Assembly (NCBI GenBank): GCA_013416455.1
Contig: JACCES010000018.1
Span: 39,127 to 103,126, forward strand
Reading direction: 5' to 3'
DNA: 64,000 bases
From: Alcaligenaceae bacterium
GTDB lineage: Bacteria > Pseudomonadota > Gammaproteobacteria > Burkholderiales > Burkholderiaceae_B
Part shown: one piece after another, positions 7,763 through 15,814 of the stretch
How the letters are laid out: each line of letters starts with the position of its first letter
Numbering within the stretch: the stretch's first letter is position 1
Position numbers and translations under genes: made by a program
The notes under the pieces: generated by a model
The model's input: only the letters and a program-made list of their open reading frames with translations
Told to the model about the DNA's origin: nothing
Databases searched by the model: none

Positions 7763-8773
7763 ATGCTCCGCTCTCAGATCTCCCTCTACCAGTCCGCCGA
7801 TGGTCAGATTCAGTTGAATGTTTCGCTGGATCAAGACACCGTGTGGCTGACGCAACGGCAAATGGCAACGCTGTTTGATACGTCCACCGATAACATCAGC
7901 CTGCACCTGAAAAACGTCTATGGCGAAGCGGAATTGGACGAATCCGCAACTACCGAGGATTTCTCGGTAGTTCAAGAAGAAGGCACACGCCAAGTGCGGC
8001 GACGGATCAAACACTACAATCTGGATGCTGTCATTTCCGTGGGCTATCGGGTCAGTTCAGCGCGTGCAACGCAATTCCGCCAATGGGCCACCCACACGCT
8101 GAAGCAGCACCTGATCGACGGCTACACGCTCAATCAGCGCCGCCTGCAAGAGCGCAACATAGAGTTTGAACATGCCATCGAACTGCTGTCACGCACGCTG
8201 TCCAATCAGCAATTGGTCACGGGCGATGGCCAAGCGGTATTGAGCGTCATTCAAGATTACGCGCGTAGTTGGAGCCTGCTGCAAGGCTACGACGAACAAA
8301 ACCTGGGCGAACAGAACGCCCGGCAAGCCGATATGCGGGCGCTGGCGCTGGATGACGTGCTAACCGCCATCGCACAATTGAAGGCCGAACTGATTGCCAA
8401 GGGTGAAGCTACAGAACTCTTCGGCCAAGTGCGCGGCGACGGGCTGGCATCGAGTATCGCGACGATCGAACAGGGTTTTGGTGAAGAACTGTTCTACCCC
8501 AACGTAGCCAGTCGGGCTGCGCATCTGCTGTATTTCGTCATCAAGAACCACCCGCTGGCTGATGGCAACAAGCGCACGGGAGCCTTTCTGTTCCTGTGGT
8601 ATCTGCGGCTGAACCAACACTTGCTGGCGCGCCCGGTCGATCAGCTCGTTAACGACAACACGCTGGTCGCCTTGGCATTACTGGTGGCGGAAAGCCTGCC
8701 GCCACAAAAAGAACTCATGGTGCGGCTCATCGAACACTTCGTGCTACTGAAGGCCGACATCCCCGCATCGTGA
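7763..8773 (+). CDS. RhuM-Fic/Doc fusion protein
   Basis: A 336-residue two-domain protein. Residues 1 to about 130 match the RhuM virulence-protein domain (VWLTQRQMATLFDTSTDNIS, LKNVYGEAEL, RRRIKHYNLDAVISVGYRV), a DNA-binding-like module. The C-terminal part is a Fic/Doc domain with the motif HPLADGNKR at residues 263-271, equivalent to HxFx(D/E)GNxR, so the catalytic His and the phosphate-binding residues are present. Fic enzymes usually transfer AMP to target proteins; Doc phosphorylates EF-Tu. No antitoxin gene with a clear inhibitory motif is adjacent; the XRE protein upstream is the only candidate. Target unknown. Confidence 0.88.
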   Translation: MLRSQISLYQSADGQIQLNVSLDQDTVWLTQRQMATLFDTSTDNISLHLKNVYGEAELDESATTEDFSVVQEEGTRQVRRRIKHYNLDAVISVGYRVSSARATQFRQWATHTLKQHLIDGYTLNQRRLQERNIEFEHAIELLSRTLSNQQLVTGDGQAVLSVIQDYARSWSLLQGYDEQNLGEQNARQADMRALALDDVLTAIAQLKAELIAKGEATELFGQVRGDGLASSIATIEQGFGEELFYPNVASRAAHLLYFVIKNHPLADGNKRTGAFLFLWYLRLNQHLLARPVDQLVNDNTLVALALLVAESLPPQKELMVRLIEHFVLLKADIPAS

Positions 8774-8784
8774 ATGGGTGGTAC

Positions 8785-8804
8785 GCCCCGCCCAAAGGCG
8801 GGGC
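8785..8804. terminator. Hairpin between convergent genes
   Basis: GCCCCGCC and GGCGGGGC form a perfect 8-bp stem with a CAAA loop, between the ends of the RhuM-Fic gene (+) and the DUF736 gene (-). There is no good T-tract, so the terminator role is inferred from position. Confidence 0.45.
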
Positions 8805-8812
8805 TGCGAGGA

Positions 8813-9124
8813 TTAAGCCGCTTGCGGCTTGCGCGACCACAGCAGGTCGTGCGTGCTGGCCTCGTTTTCGATCAGGCGAGCATAGACCGTCGCCGGGAAC
8901 GAGGGGTCATCCACGGTCACGGACAGGTATTCGCGCCCGGCTTCGCTGGTTTTTCGCCACGCTGCGCCGACGTCGTTGCCCGCCGCCTGCAGGCGGTAGT
9001 CGGGGGCTTTGTCGTTCTCGCCCTTGTCGTTGGGTACCAGCTTGACCTTGACGTTGAGCGTCAGGGTGCGCAGTGTGCCGGTGTAGCCGTCTTTGTCTGC
9101 GGTGAAGGTGCCGATGTTAGCCAC
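8813..9124 (-). CDS. DUF736 family protein
   Basis: A 103-residue protein of the DUF736 family, which is very frequent in plasmids and integrative elements and has no established function. The N-terminus ANIGTFTADKDGYTGTLRTL and the segment DYRLQAAGNDVGAAWRKTS are diagnostic. Translation starts at a GTG at 9124 preceded by a good ribosome-binding site (AGGAGAA). It ends in the typical DDPSFPATVYARL region and a short tail. No signal peptide. Confidence 0.88.
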   Translation of the reverse strand: MANIGTFTADKDGYTGTLRTLTLNVKVKLVPNDKGENDKAPDYRLQAAGNDVGAAWRKTSEAGREYLSVTVDDPSFPATVYARLIENEASTHDLLWSRKPQAA

Positions 9125-9766
9125 GGTAATTCTCCTTTCAGGGGTATCAAGGTCGCGCCAGTGCGTCCTTGTTGTGATTCGGCCGGCGGGGGTGGGCGGG
9201 CCGCACCGCGCCAGCGGCCGTAACAACGTGAAGGGCCGGGAGGCACAAAGAATTTGCCGCGCGAGGAAGCCGCCCCCGGCGGCGGGGAAATTGTTTGTGC
9301 TGGACGGTTGCGGCCAATAGCCCGAAGGCGCAGCCGTCCCCAGCCAGGATTCACGACAAGACAAGGACGTACAGGCCGATCGTCCTGTAAAGGAGACATG
9401 GTTGACTCGGTGCTTCGCATGGCTGCTTCACCGGTATGTGCGCTGATGCTGGCAAGGTTTAGCCTCCCATTGCAAGGTGACAAAGCACCCGCTGCCTGCG
9501 GCGCTGAATAGAAATCGAAAGCGTGGCGTGGCAATCCCATAAGCAGGCCGGGCGATCTGTCAGTGAACCGTCCCTCGTGACCTCCAAAATAAGGTGCTGC
9601 CAGCATCGTGGACGGCACGCTTGCGTGCAACCCGCCGCAGCAAGTCGTGGCGTAGTGTTACTGCGCGCCGTCTTTTGGCGGGGTACTGTTTATTGCAAGC
9701 AAAGCGCGCAGCGCCGACAAGCGCGAAGAAGTGCGGGGCGAAATGCCCCGCACTGTTGTCAGGGCT
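9125..9766. other. Non-coding spacer between DUF736 and radC
   Basis: About 640 bp without a convincing gene on either strand. The only clear structure is a perfect 10-bp hairpin, AGTGCGGGGC with GCCCCGCACT at 9730-9754 (5-nt loop), 13 bp past the radC stop. It may terminate radC transcription. Confidence 0.5.
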
Positions 9767-10294
9767 TTACACCTGCCCCCGCTCGGCCAGCGAGGTCGTG
9801 CTTGCCGCCGTCACGATGACATGATCGAGAAGCCGTACATCTATCAGCGCCAGCGCGTTTTTTAGATGTCTGGTCAGATTCAGGTCGGCCACGCTTGGCT
9901 CGGTGGAACCCGAAGGATGGTTATGGGCCATGATAAGCGCGGCCGCGTTCAGGCGTAGCGCCGTTTTCACGATCTCGCGCGGATAAACGCTGGCCTGATT
10001 CAATGTGCCCGACCCGTGCTCAATATAGCGAATCGGCTTGAAACGCGAATCCAGATAAAGGAAGGCGGCGCACTCATGCCCCAACCCAGCTAGCTTGGCC
10101 TGAAAAAATTGCTTCACTTTGGTCGGTTGATCGACCGGCGAAGATGTGGAAACCAGACTTTCCGCCGCCATGCGGCCAGCCGCCAGAATCTGCTCGTCGC
10201 TGGCCAGCTTGTAGCGGCCCCTGGGGCTGCGCACATACAGGGCGCATGTCTCGTCCATGTTGTCATAGCTCAGCGCCGCGATGTTGTTGTCCAT
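9767..10294 (-). CDS. radC: RadC-family JAB-domain protein
   Basis: A 175-residue RadC-like protein consisting mostly of the JAMM/MPN domain. The metal-binding motif is intact: HNHPSGSTEPSVAD, with an upstream Glu in REIVKTALRL and the segment YLDSRFKPIRY. RadC copies lacking the N-terminal HhH part are standard in integrative elements. Despite the name, a DNA repair role is not established, and the MPN fold suggests a metalloprotease-like site. The start MDNNIAALS at 10294 is clear. Same strand as DUF736. Confidence 0.9.
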   Translation of the reverse strand: MDNNIAALSYDNMDETCALYVRSPRGRYKLASDEQILAAGRMAAESLVSTSSPVDQPTKVKQFFQAKLAGLGHECAAFLYLDSRFKPIRYIEHGSGTLNQASVYPREIVKTALRLNAAALIMAHNHPSGSTEPSVADLNLTRHLKNALALIDVRLLDHVIVTAASTTSLAERGQV

Positions 10295-10641
10295 GATGCT
10301 CTCCAGTGTTCAGGGCGGGATTGCCCGGAACCCGAAGGGCATGGCGCAGCGCAGGTTTCAAGGGTCGAGGACGGCCAGCGGCCGCAAGCGGCGCCCACAG
10401 CGACGCGCCGCCCTTGAAAACAAGAACGTGCATGACACAATGACCGGAAGCAAGACAGCCCCCAGTGCCGCTTGATTTTTTGTTAGGAGCCTCCGTCTGA
10501 AAGGCGGCTGTATCTCATTGGTTGCCCGCAGTACTATCAGCAAACGTGAATGCGCGGCGCCCAGGCGCAAAGGCGTGAGCAACTGCCTTGCAAGCCAAGC
10601 GAGCGGACTTGATTTATCGATAGCCACTTCACCATTAATTC
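10295..10641. other. Non-coding spacer upstream of arsR
   Basis: No gene is supported. It contains a long-range inverted pair, TTTCAAGGG near 10346 and CCCTTGAAA near 10412, enclosing a GC-rich segment. The radC promoter and the left boundary of the arsenic cargo probably lie here. Confidence 0.4.
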
Positions 10642-10659
10642 AATAATCGTTGTATTATT
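10642..10659. promoter_or_regulatory. Probable ArsR operator
   Basis: AATAAT at 10642-10647 and ATTATT at 10654-10659 form an AT-rich inverted repeat with a 6-nt spacer, 5 bp before the arsR ATG. This is where ArsR/SmtB repressors commonly bind. It is inferred from position and symmetry. Confidence 0.5.
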
Positions 10660-10664
10660 AAACA

Positions 10665-11003
10665 ATGAATGAAGCCCAAATTGTTTCCGCCCTCAGTGCC
10701 TTGGCCCATGTCCAGCGCCTGCGCGTGTTCCGCGCCCTGGTCCTCGCTGGTCCCGACGGGCTGACGCCCAGCGTCATGGCTGAGCAACTCGACGTGGCCC
10801 GCAGCGCGCTGTCCTTCCATCTGAAGGAATTGACCCATGCCAGCCTCATCACCGTTGAGCAGCAGGGCCGCAACCTGATCTACCGCGCCGACTTTTCGCA
10901 GATGAATGTGCTGCTCGGTTACCTGACTGAGCACTGTTGCCGGGGCGGCACCTGCGAAGTCACCGCATCCCCCGATTTCTCCCGCTCCTGCACTTCCTGC
11001 TGA
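10665..11003 (+). CDS. arsR: ArsR-family arsenic-responsive repressor
   Basis: A 112-residue winged-helix repressor (ALAHVQRLRVFRALVLAG, then MAEQLDVARSALSFHLKELT as the recognition helix). The C-terminus is Cys-rich, with CCRGGTC near residue 90 and ending CTSC. This places the probable As(III) site at the tail rather than in the classical ELCVC helix motif, as in ArsR types from Acidithiobacillus and Corynebacterium. It heads the operon arsR-arsI-acr3-arsC, whose genes are separated by 12 to 13 bp, and should repress it until arsenite binds. Confidence 0.9.
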   Translation: MNEAQIVSALSALAHVQRLRVFRALVLAGPDGLTPSVMAEQLDVARSALSFHLKELTHASLITVEQQGRNLIYRADFSQMNVLLGYLTEHCCRGGTCEVTASPDFSRSCTSC

Positions 11004-11015
11004 AAGGACTCCGCC

Positions 11016-11459
11016 ATGAAACGCTTTCACGTCCACCTGCACGTCGATGACCTGAACCGCAGCATCGGCTTCTATTCTCAACTATTCGCCGCGCAGCCGG
11101 CCCGCGTCGAAGCTGATTACGCAAAATGGATGCTCCAAGACCCACCGGTGAACTTCGCCATCTCCACGCGCGGCAGCAAGCCGGGTATCGACCACCTGGG
11201 CATCCAAACCGATGATGCTCAGGAACTGGCCGCACTCAAGGCCCGCGCCGAAGCGGCCGATATGACACTGCTGGATGAGGGCGCCACAACCTGTTGTTAT
11301 GCGCGCATTGAGAAGCACTGGGTCACCGATCCGCAGGGCGTAGCCTGGGAGCATTTCCACACACTGGGCAATATTCCGGTCTTCAACGAAACACCGCACC
11401 CCGCATCTGCTGCCACCTCGGCGTGCTGCTCGGATTCCTCCCGCACTTCTTGCTGCTGA
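11016..11459 (+). CDS. arsI: ArsI-type C-As lyase (ArsI/CadI family)
   Basis: A 147-residue vicinal-oxygen-chelate protein. It has the hallmark adjacent cysteines at residues 93-94 (TTCCYARIEKHW) that bind trivalent organoarsenic, plus probable metal ligands His5 or His7, His60 (GIDHLG) and Glu112 (WEHFH). ArsI is an Fe(II)-dependent dioxygenase that cleaves the C-As bond of methylarsonous acid and roxarsone-type compounds. The C-terminal 20 residues are Cys/Ser-rich, ending SCC, like the ArsR tail. CadI annotation is the alternative name of the family. It lies 12 bp after arsR. Confidence 0.85.
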   Translation: MKRFHVHLHVDDLNRSIGFYSQLFAAQPARVEADYAKWMLQDPPVNFAISTRGSKPGIDHLGIQTDDAQELAALKARAEAADMTLLDEGATTCCYARIEKHWVTDPQGVAWEHFHTLGNIPVFNETPHPASAATSACCSDSSRTSCC

Positions 11460-11472
11460 CGCGAAGCTACCC

Positions 11473-12555
11473 ATGACCCAAGCCACCACGGCTGGCCGTG
11501 CGCCAGCCATCCCCGCCATAAGCGTCTTCGAGCGCTTCCTGACTGTCTGGGTGCTACTGTGCATCGTCGTCGGCATTGCCCTGGGGCAATTCGCACCCGG
11601 TGTGTTCCAGGCCATCGGCCGCATGGAGATCGCCCAGGTTAATTTGCCCGTGGGTCTGTTGATCTGGGTCATGATCATTCCGATGCTGCTCAAGGTGGAC
11701 TTCGGTGCCCTGGGCCAGGTCAGGCAGCATTGGCGTGGCATCGGCGTGACGCTGTTCGTGAACTGGGCGGTCAAGCCGTTCTCGATGGCTCTGCTGGCCT
11801 GGATTTTCATCCGCCAGGTCTTCGCGCAGTGGCTCCCCGCCGACCAGCTCGACAGCTATGTTGCCGGCCTGATCCTGCTCGCCGCTGCGCCCTGCACGGC
11901 GATGGTCTTTGTCTGGAGCAGGCTGACCGGGGGCGATCCGGTGTTCACGCTGTCGCAGGTAGCCTTGAACGACACCATCATGGTGTTCGCTTTCGCACCC
12001 ATCGTCGGCCTGCTGCTGGGCCTGTCGGCTATTACGGTACCGTGGGACACGCTGCTGGTGTCCGTGGCGCTCTATATCATCGTGCCGGTGATCCTGGCCC
12101 AGCTCTGGCGCCGCGCGCTGCTGCGTCGAAGCCCGGCCGCGTTCGAGGCCGCGCTGGCGCGCATCGGGCCGTTGTCCATCGCGGCGCTGCTGTTCACGCT
12201 GATACTGTTGTTCGCCTTTCAGGGGCAGGCCATCCTGCAACAGCCGCTGGTGATCGCCATGCTGGCCGTGCCGATCCTGATCCAGGTGTTCTTCAACTCC
12301 GGGCTGGCTTACTGGCTCAACCGCCGGCTGGGCGAGCGGCACAGCATCGCCTGCCCCTCGGCGCTGATCGGCGCGAGCAACTTCTTCGAGCTGGCCGTGG
12401 CTGCCGCCATCAGCCTGTTCGGCTTCCAGTCCGGCGCTGCGCTGGCTACCGTAGTCGGTGTGTTGATTGAGGTGCCCGTGATGCTATTGGTCGTGCGCGT
12501 GGTCAACCGCTCTCGCGACTGGTACGAGTGCACCCCGAAACCCCTCACCCGATAA
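11473..12555 (+). CDS. arsB: ACR3-family arsenite efflux permease
   Basis: A 360-residue integral membrane protein with about ten hydrophobic segments, matching the ACR3 family rather than the ArsB antiporters. The conserved Cys in TM4 is visible in LAAAPCTAMVFVWS (about residue 139), and the segment GASNFFELAVAAAISLFG is characteristic of TM9. It exports As(OH)3 from the cytoplasm using the proton motive force. It receives arsenite produced by ArsC and by ArsI plus reduction. It sits 13 bp after arsI and 13 bp before arsC. Often named acr3. Confidence 0.93.
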   Translation: MTQATTAGRAPAIPAISVFERFLTVWVLLCIVVGIALGQFAPGVFQAIGRMEIAQVNLPVGLLIWVMIIPMLLKVDFGALGQVRQHWRGIGVTLFVNWAVKPFSMALLAWIFIRQVFAQWLPADQLDSYVAGLILLAAAPCTAMVFVWSRLTGGDPVFTLSQVALNDTIMVFAFAPIVGLLLGLSAITVPWDTLLVSVALYIIVPVILAQLWRRALLRRSPAAFEAALARIGPLSIAALLFTLILLFAFQGQAILQQPLVIAMLAVPILIQVFFNSGLAYWLNRRLGERHSIACPSALIGASNFFELAVAAAISLFGFQSGAALATVVGVLIEVPVMLLVVRVVNRSRDWYECTPKPLTR

Positions 12556-12568
12556 CCAGAGCATCTCA

Positions 12569-13006
12569 ATGAGCGCCATTACGATCTATCACAACCCCGC
12601 CTGCGGCACGTCGCGCAACGTGCTCGCCATGATCCGCAACAGCGGCGAGGAACCCACGGTCATCGAGTACCTGAAGACGCCGCCCGACCGTGCGACACTG
12701 GTCAAGCTGCTGGCCGATGCGGGCCTGAGCGTACGCGAAGTGCTGCGCGAGAAGGGGACGCCCTATGCGGAACTCGATCTGGGCGACGCTAAATGGACGG
12801 ATGAGCAGTTGCTTGATTTCATCGAACAACACCCCATCCTCATCAACCGGCCCATTGTTGTCACGCCATTGGGCACGCGCCTGTGCCGGCCCTCGGAAGC
12901 CGTGCTGGACATCCTGCCGCAGCGCGATGCCTTCAGCAAGGAAGGTCACGCACGGTCTCAAGAGGCACCGAGGGATGACGGGCTATATGCTAACGACCAA
13001 CCCTGA
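12569..13006 (+). CDS. arsC: Glutaredoxin-dependent arsenate reductase
   Basis: A 145-residue thioredoxin-fold reductase of the Grx/GSH-linked ArsC class. The catalytic Cys12 lies in HNPACGTSRN, and the basic triad region includes NRPIVVTPLGTRLCRP. It reduces As(V) to As(III) with glutathione and glutaredoxin. It is the last recognised gene of the arsenic operon. The length is usual for the family, and the C-terminal 20 residues after ILPQRDAF are less conserved. No terminator with a clear T-tract directly follows; a hairpin-dense region begins about 100 bp downstream. Confidence 0.93.
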   Translation: MSAITIYHNPACGTSRNVLAMIRNSGEEPTVIEYLKTPPDRATLVKLLADAGLSVREVLREKGTPYAELDLGDAKWTDEQLLDFIEQHPILINRPIVVTPLGTRLCRPSEAVLDILPQRDAFSKEGHARSQEAPRDDGLYANDQP

Positions 13007-13099
13007 ACCCTGACAGGTCCAGGCGTGACGGCACGGCCGAACACGCACCTCAAAGATACAAGGGATGGACACCGAATGGCCGTAACGACAAGGTTGGCA

Positions 13100-13660
13100 C
13101 GGGGCGCTGTCCGACAGCCCTGAGACGCTTGCGCCGACACGCTCAGCTTTATCCACAGATTCTGTGAGCAAGCCTGTGCATAATCCGTGAAGTTTTTATG
13201 ACACGCCTTGTTTTCTGCGCCCTGCGGCTAAATGGGACGGGGTTTAGCCAAGGTGGCGGTGCTACCCACCTTGAGGTTTGATCAACCAGCGTGAGTGTTT
13301 GGACACATGCACAGATCGTCAAGCAGTGCGAGAAAGCACCGCAAACAGCCATCGCTCTGTCCCTGACTGGATGATGTGATGGCTGTTTGTGACTCACGCC
13401 TTTGGGCGTGACACACTGGGCCAGCCCGATGGCTGCGTCCGGCTTATGCGCCTTTGGGGTTGGCACCGGGCGCGACAATGCAGCGCCCGGATTTTGACCA
13501 TTGGCCCCAAGGCGTCAGCGCGTTGGGGCCAATGCTGATTGAATCCCGCCGCGCCCCGGCTGTATCGGGGCGCGGCGGGTCGGCTTGTGCGGCCTTCGAT
13601 GGGCCGACAAGCCGCCCGGCGTCCGCAAAAACCACTTACCGGATTTACTTTCCACCAGTG
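13100..13660. repeat. Hairpin-dense non-coding region between arsC and parB
   Basis: No gene is supported here. Perfect inverted repeats crowd the sequence: 13106-13118, 13154-13166 (CACAGA/TCTGTG), 13226-13249, 13250-13272, 13342-13389 (12-bp arms CAAACAGCCATC), 13394-13411, 13466-13490 (CCGGGCGC), 13499-13534 (12-bp arms), 13545-13579 (14-bp arms CCCGCCGCGCCCCG, 7-nt loop) and 13581-13614. DnaA-box matches TTATCCACA (13149-13157) and inverted TGTGCATAA (13175-13183) flank the second one. An origin, centromere-like site, transfer origin or structured RNA are all possible. Confidence 0.6.
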
Positions 13661-13688
13661 AAAAATGTCCTGGCCGAAGCCAGGACAT
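13661..13688 (-). terminator. Rho-independent terminator of the ParB-like gene
   Basis: On the minus strand, ATGTCCTGGC and GCCAGGACAT form a 10-bp stem with a TTCG tetraloop, followed directly by TTTTT. It lies 17 bp past the stop of the ParB-like gene. Confidence 0.85.
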
Positions 13689-13704
13689 AGACCTACGGTG
13701 AGGA

Positions 13705-15728
13705 TTACGCGGCTACTACATCAACCACATCAACCGCTTCGTCGGTGTCGGCTTCGGTTTCGATGGCGGCATCCTGCGATGCTTGGGCGCGGAAGACGGC
13801 GGGCATCCAACCCGTACCCGCCACCAATCGTTCCGCTTCGCTGACAATGTCGGCTTTTTTCAACTTCGCCAGTCGGGATAGCTGCTCGGGCGCGAACTCG
13901 CCCACTGCATCCAGAATCACGGCCTTGGAAACGTGCTTGAAATAACCTTCAGCGGTGGGCTGCCACCATGCCGCCATGTCCAGCCCCACGGCCTGTGCCA
14001 GTTCCGCACCCGGCTGAAGGGATGTCGCACGCGGCGTCACCGCATCGACCGTCACGGCGGCGCATACCGCCAGCAGCCGCACCAGTTCATCCTGTGGCCT
14101 TGCCAGCAAGACAGCGAACAGACCTGCGCTGTCCTGCGGCAAGCTCTCGCCTACCGCTTTTCGCAGTTCGGCCAGCGCCACGGCGGCAGGGGATTCGGGC
14201 CAGTCCGGGGCCATGCTTTCCAGTCGGTCTTGCACAGTCACACGCATATCCAGCGGCAAGCCATCGCGATGGTATCGGTCACGCTGCAACACCGTCCGCA
14301 CCATGCCATGCACCACGGCGGCCAAGGCCGTTTGCGGATGGCGGGCCAGTTCGATTTGCAGCGCGGCGGTGCGGTGGGCGCTCAAGCGCTGCGCCAGCCG
14401 GTCGGACATGGAAGCGGGCTTGGGCTGGTCATCATCCGCGCCGTCGCCGTCCGTGTCGTCCTCGCCGCTGAAACCCTGCCGCAATCGCTCCAAGGTACGC
14501 AGTGCGCGGGCTTCCGCGTCGCGCATCAGGCCGCGATGCGCGACGATCTGGCCTTGCCGGTCAAGGGTGACGATGGCACCGGCGGCGGCTTTGACGTTCG
14601 GCGCGTAATCCAGCAAACGATCTTCCAGCGCCTGTAACTGCTGCCCTACGCGGTCGCCTTCCTCCTGCAAGGCGTCGGCCTTTTCCTCGTCGTCTTCTTC
14701 CAGCGCCATATCGAGTGCTTCACCAATGGTCTGCATCTTGGCTTCCAGCTTCTCCATGCGGTCGCTTTCCCGCTTGGTGGGGTTGCGCCGTTCTCGCGGG
14801 GCACGTTGGAAAGTTTGCAGATCGGCGTAAGTAGCGGCGGGCGTGGCATCCACCCATGCCCAACCCTCGGCCTTCACGGTTACCGCGTGGCTGTCCAGCT
14901 TTTCACGCACCAAGGTTCCCAGCAGCGCGGCATCGGTCACGTAGACGCCGCTATCACCTTCCGCGAACAAGTCGCGGCGAATCCCGCCGCCTGCGGCTTC
15001 GTAGGCATCCAGCCCCACAAAGCGCACCAGCGCATGGCTTGCGTCAATCTCCCGTTCGGTCAGCCGGTCGCGCAAGGCGTGAGGGCTGCGCTGCCATTCG
15101 GGGGCTTCATAGAAGGCGGCTTCCTGTGCCGCATGGTCGTCGGTGATGGCAAGCGCCATCAACTGATCGAGGTTCACGGCATCGGCGCGGTAATCAGCCA
15201 ACAAGCGCGGCGAGACATTCGCCAGTTTCAAGCGGCGCTGCACCACCAGCGGAGTAACGCTAAAGTCGGCGGCTATGTCTTCAATCGGCCTGCCTTCGGC
15301 CACCAGCGCCGCGAAGGCTTCAAACTGGTCTGCCGGGTGCATGGCTTCACGCTGCACGTTTTCGGTCAGACTCACGGTGCGGGCGTTGGCATCGGCCACC
15401 AGCAAGCACGGCACTTCCCAATCCTTGGGGATGCGGCGGGTCTTGGACAGCAGTTTCAATGCAGCCAGCCTGCGGCCACCGGCCACAACATCGTAATGCT
15501 CGCCGTCGCGGGCCTGTATGACGGTGAGGTTTTGCAGCAGCCCCACGCGGGCGATGCTCTCGGCCAGGGCATCAATGGACTGGCCTGCCGTTTTGCGTAC
15601 ATTGCGCTTGGAAGGACGCAGCCGCGACAGCGGTACTTGTATCAGGTTTTGCTCCGGGGTAATGGTATCGGTTGCGACGTTGGCCGTGTCAATGGCTTGG
15701 GTTTCGGTGTGTGTGTGATCGCGTTCAT
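13705..15728 (-). CDS. ParB/RepB-like nuclease-domain protein, start codon out of frame
   Basis: A long ParB-family protein of integrative elements. The ParB N-terminal motifs (PLSRLRPSKRNVRKTAG, GLLQNLTVIQ, VVAGGRRLAAL, LTENVQREAMHPADQFEAF) and the KorB-like HTH (IEDIAADFSVTPLVVQRRLKLA) are intact, followed by an acidic, coiled middle and a C-terminal region. The conserved motifs extend upstream of the first usable in-frame start (GTG at 15546) for about 55 codons, with no ATG, GTG or TTG before the stop at 15799-15801. A well-placed ATG at 15728 with a GGAG site is out of frame by a (CA)5 tract. Functional form uncertain. Its likely partner is the downstream or upstream maintenance module. 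Confidence 0.75.
15707..15717. repeat. GT/CA dinucleotide tract at the start of the ParB-like gene
   Basis: Plus-strand GTGTGTGTGTG, CA repeats on the coding strand. It lies 4 codons after the ATG at 15728. Loss of one CA unit, or gain of two, would join that ATG to the ParB reading frame. Confidence 0.8.
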
Positions 15729-15814
15729 GGTGAACACTCCTTGCGGTTGATGGTGAATTGCAGCCATGAAAGACGCGGCAAGGGTGGCTGCCTGTCCCTT
15801 ACCGCGTAAGGGGG

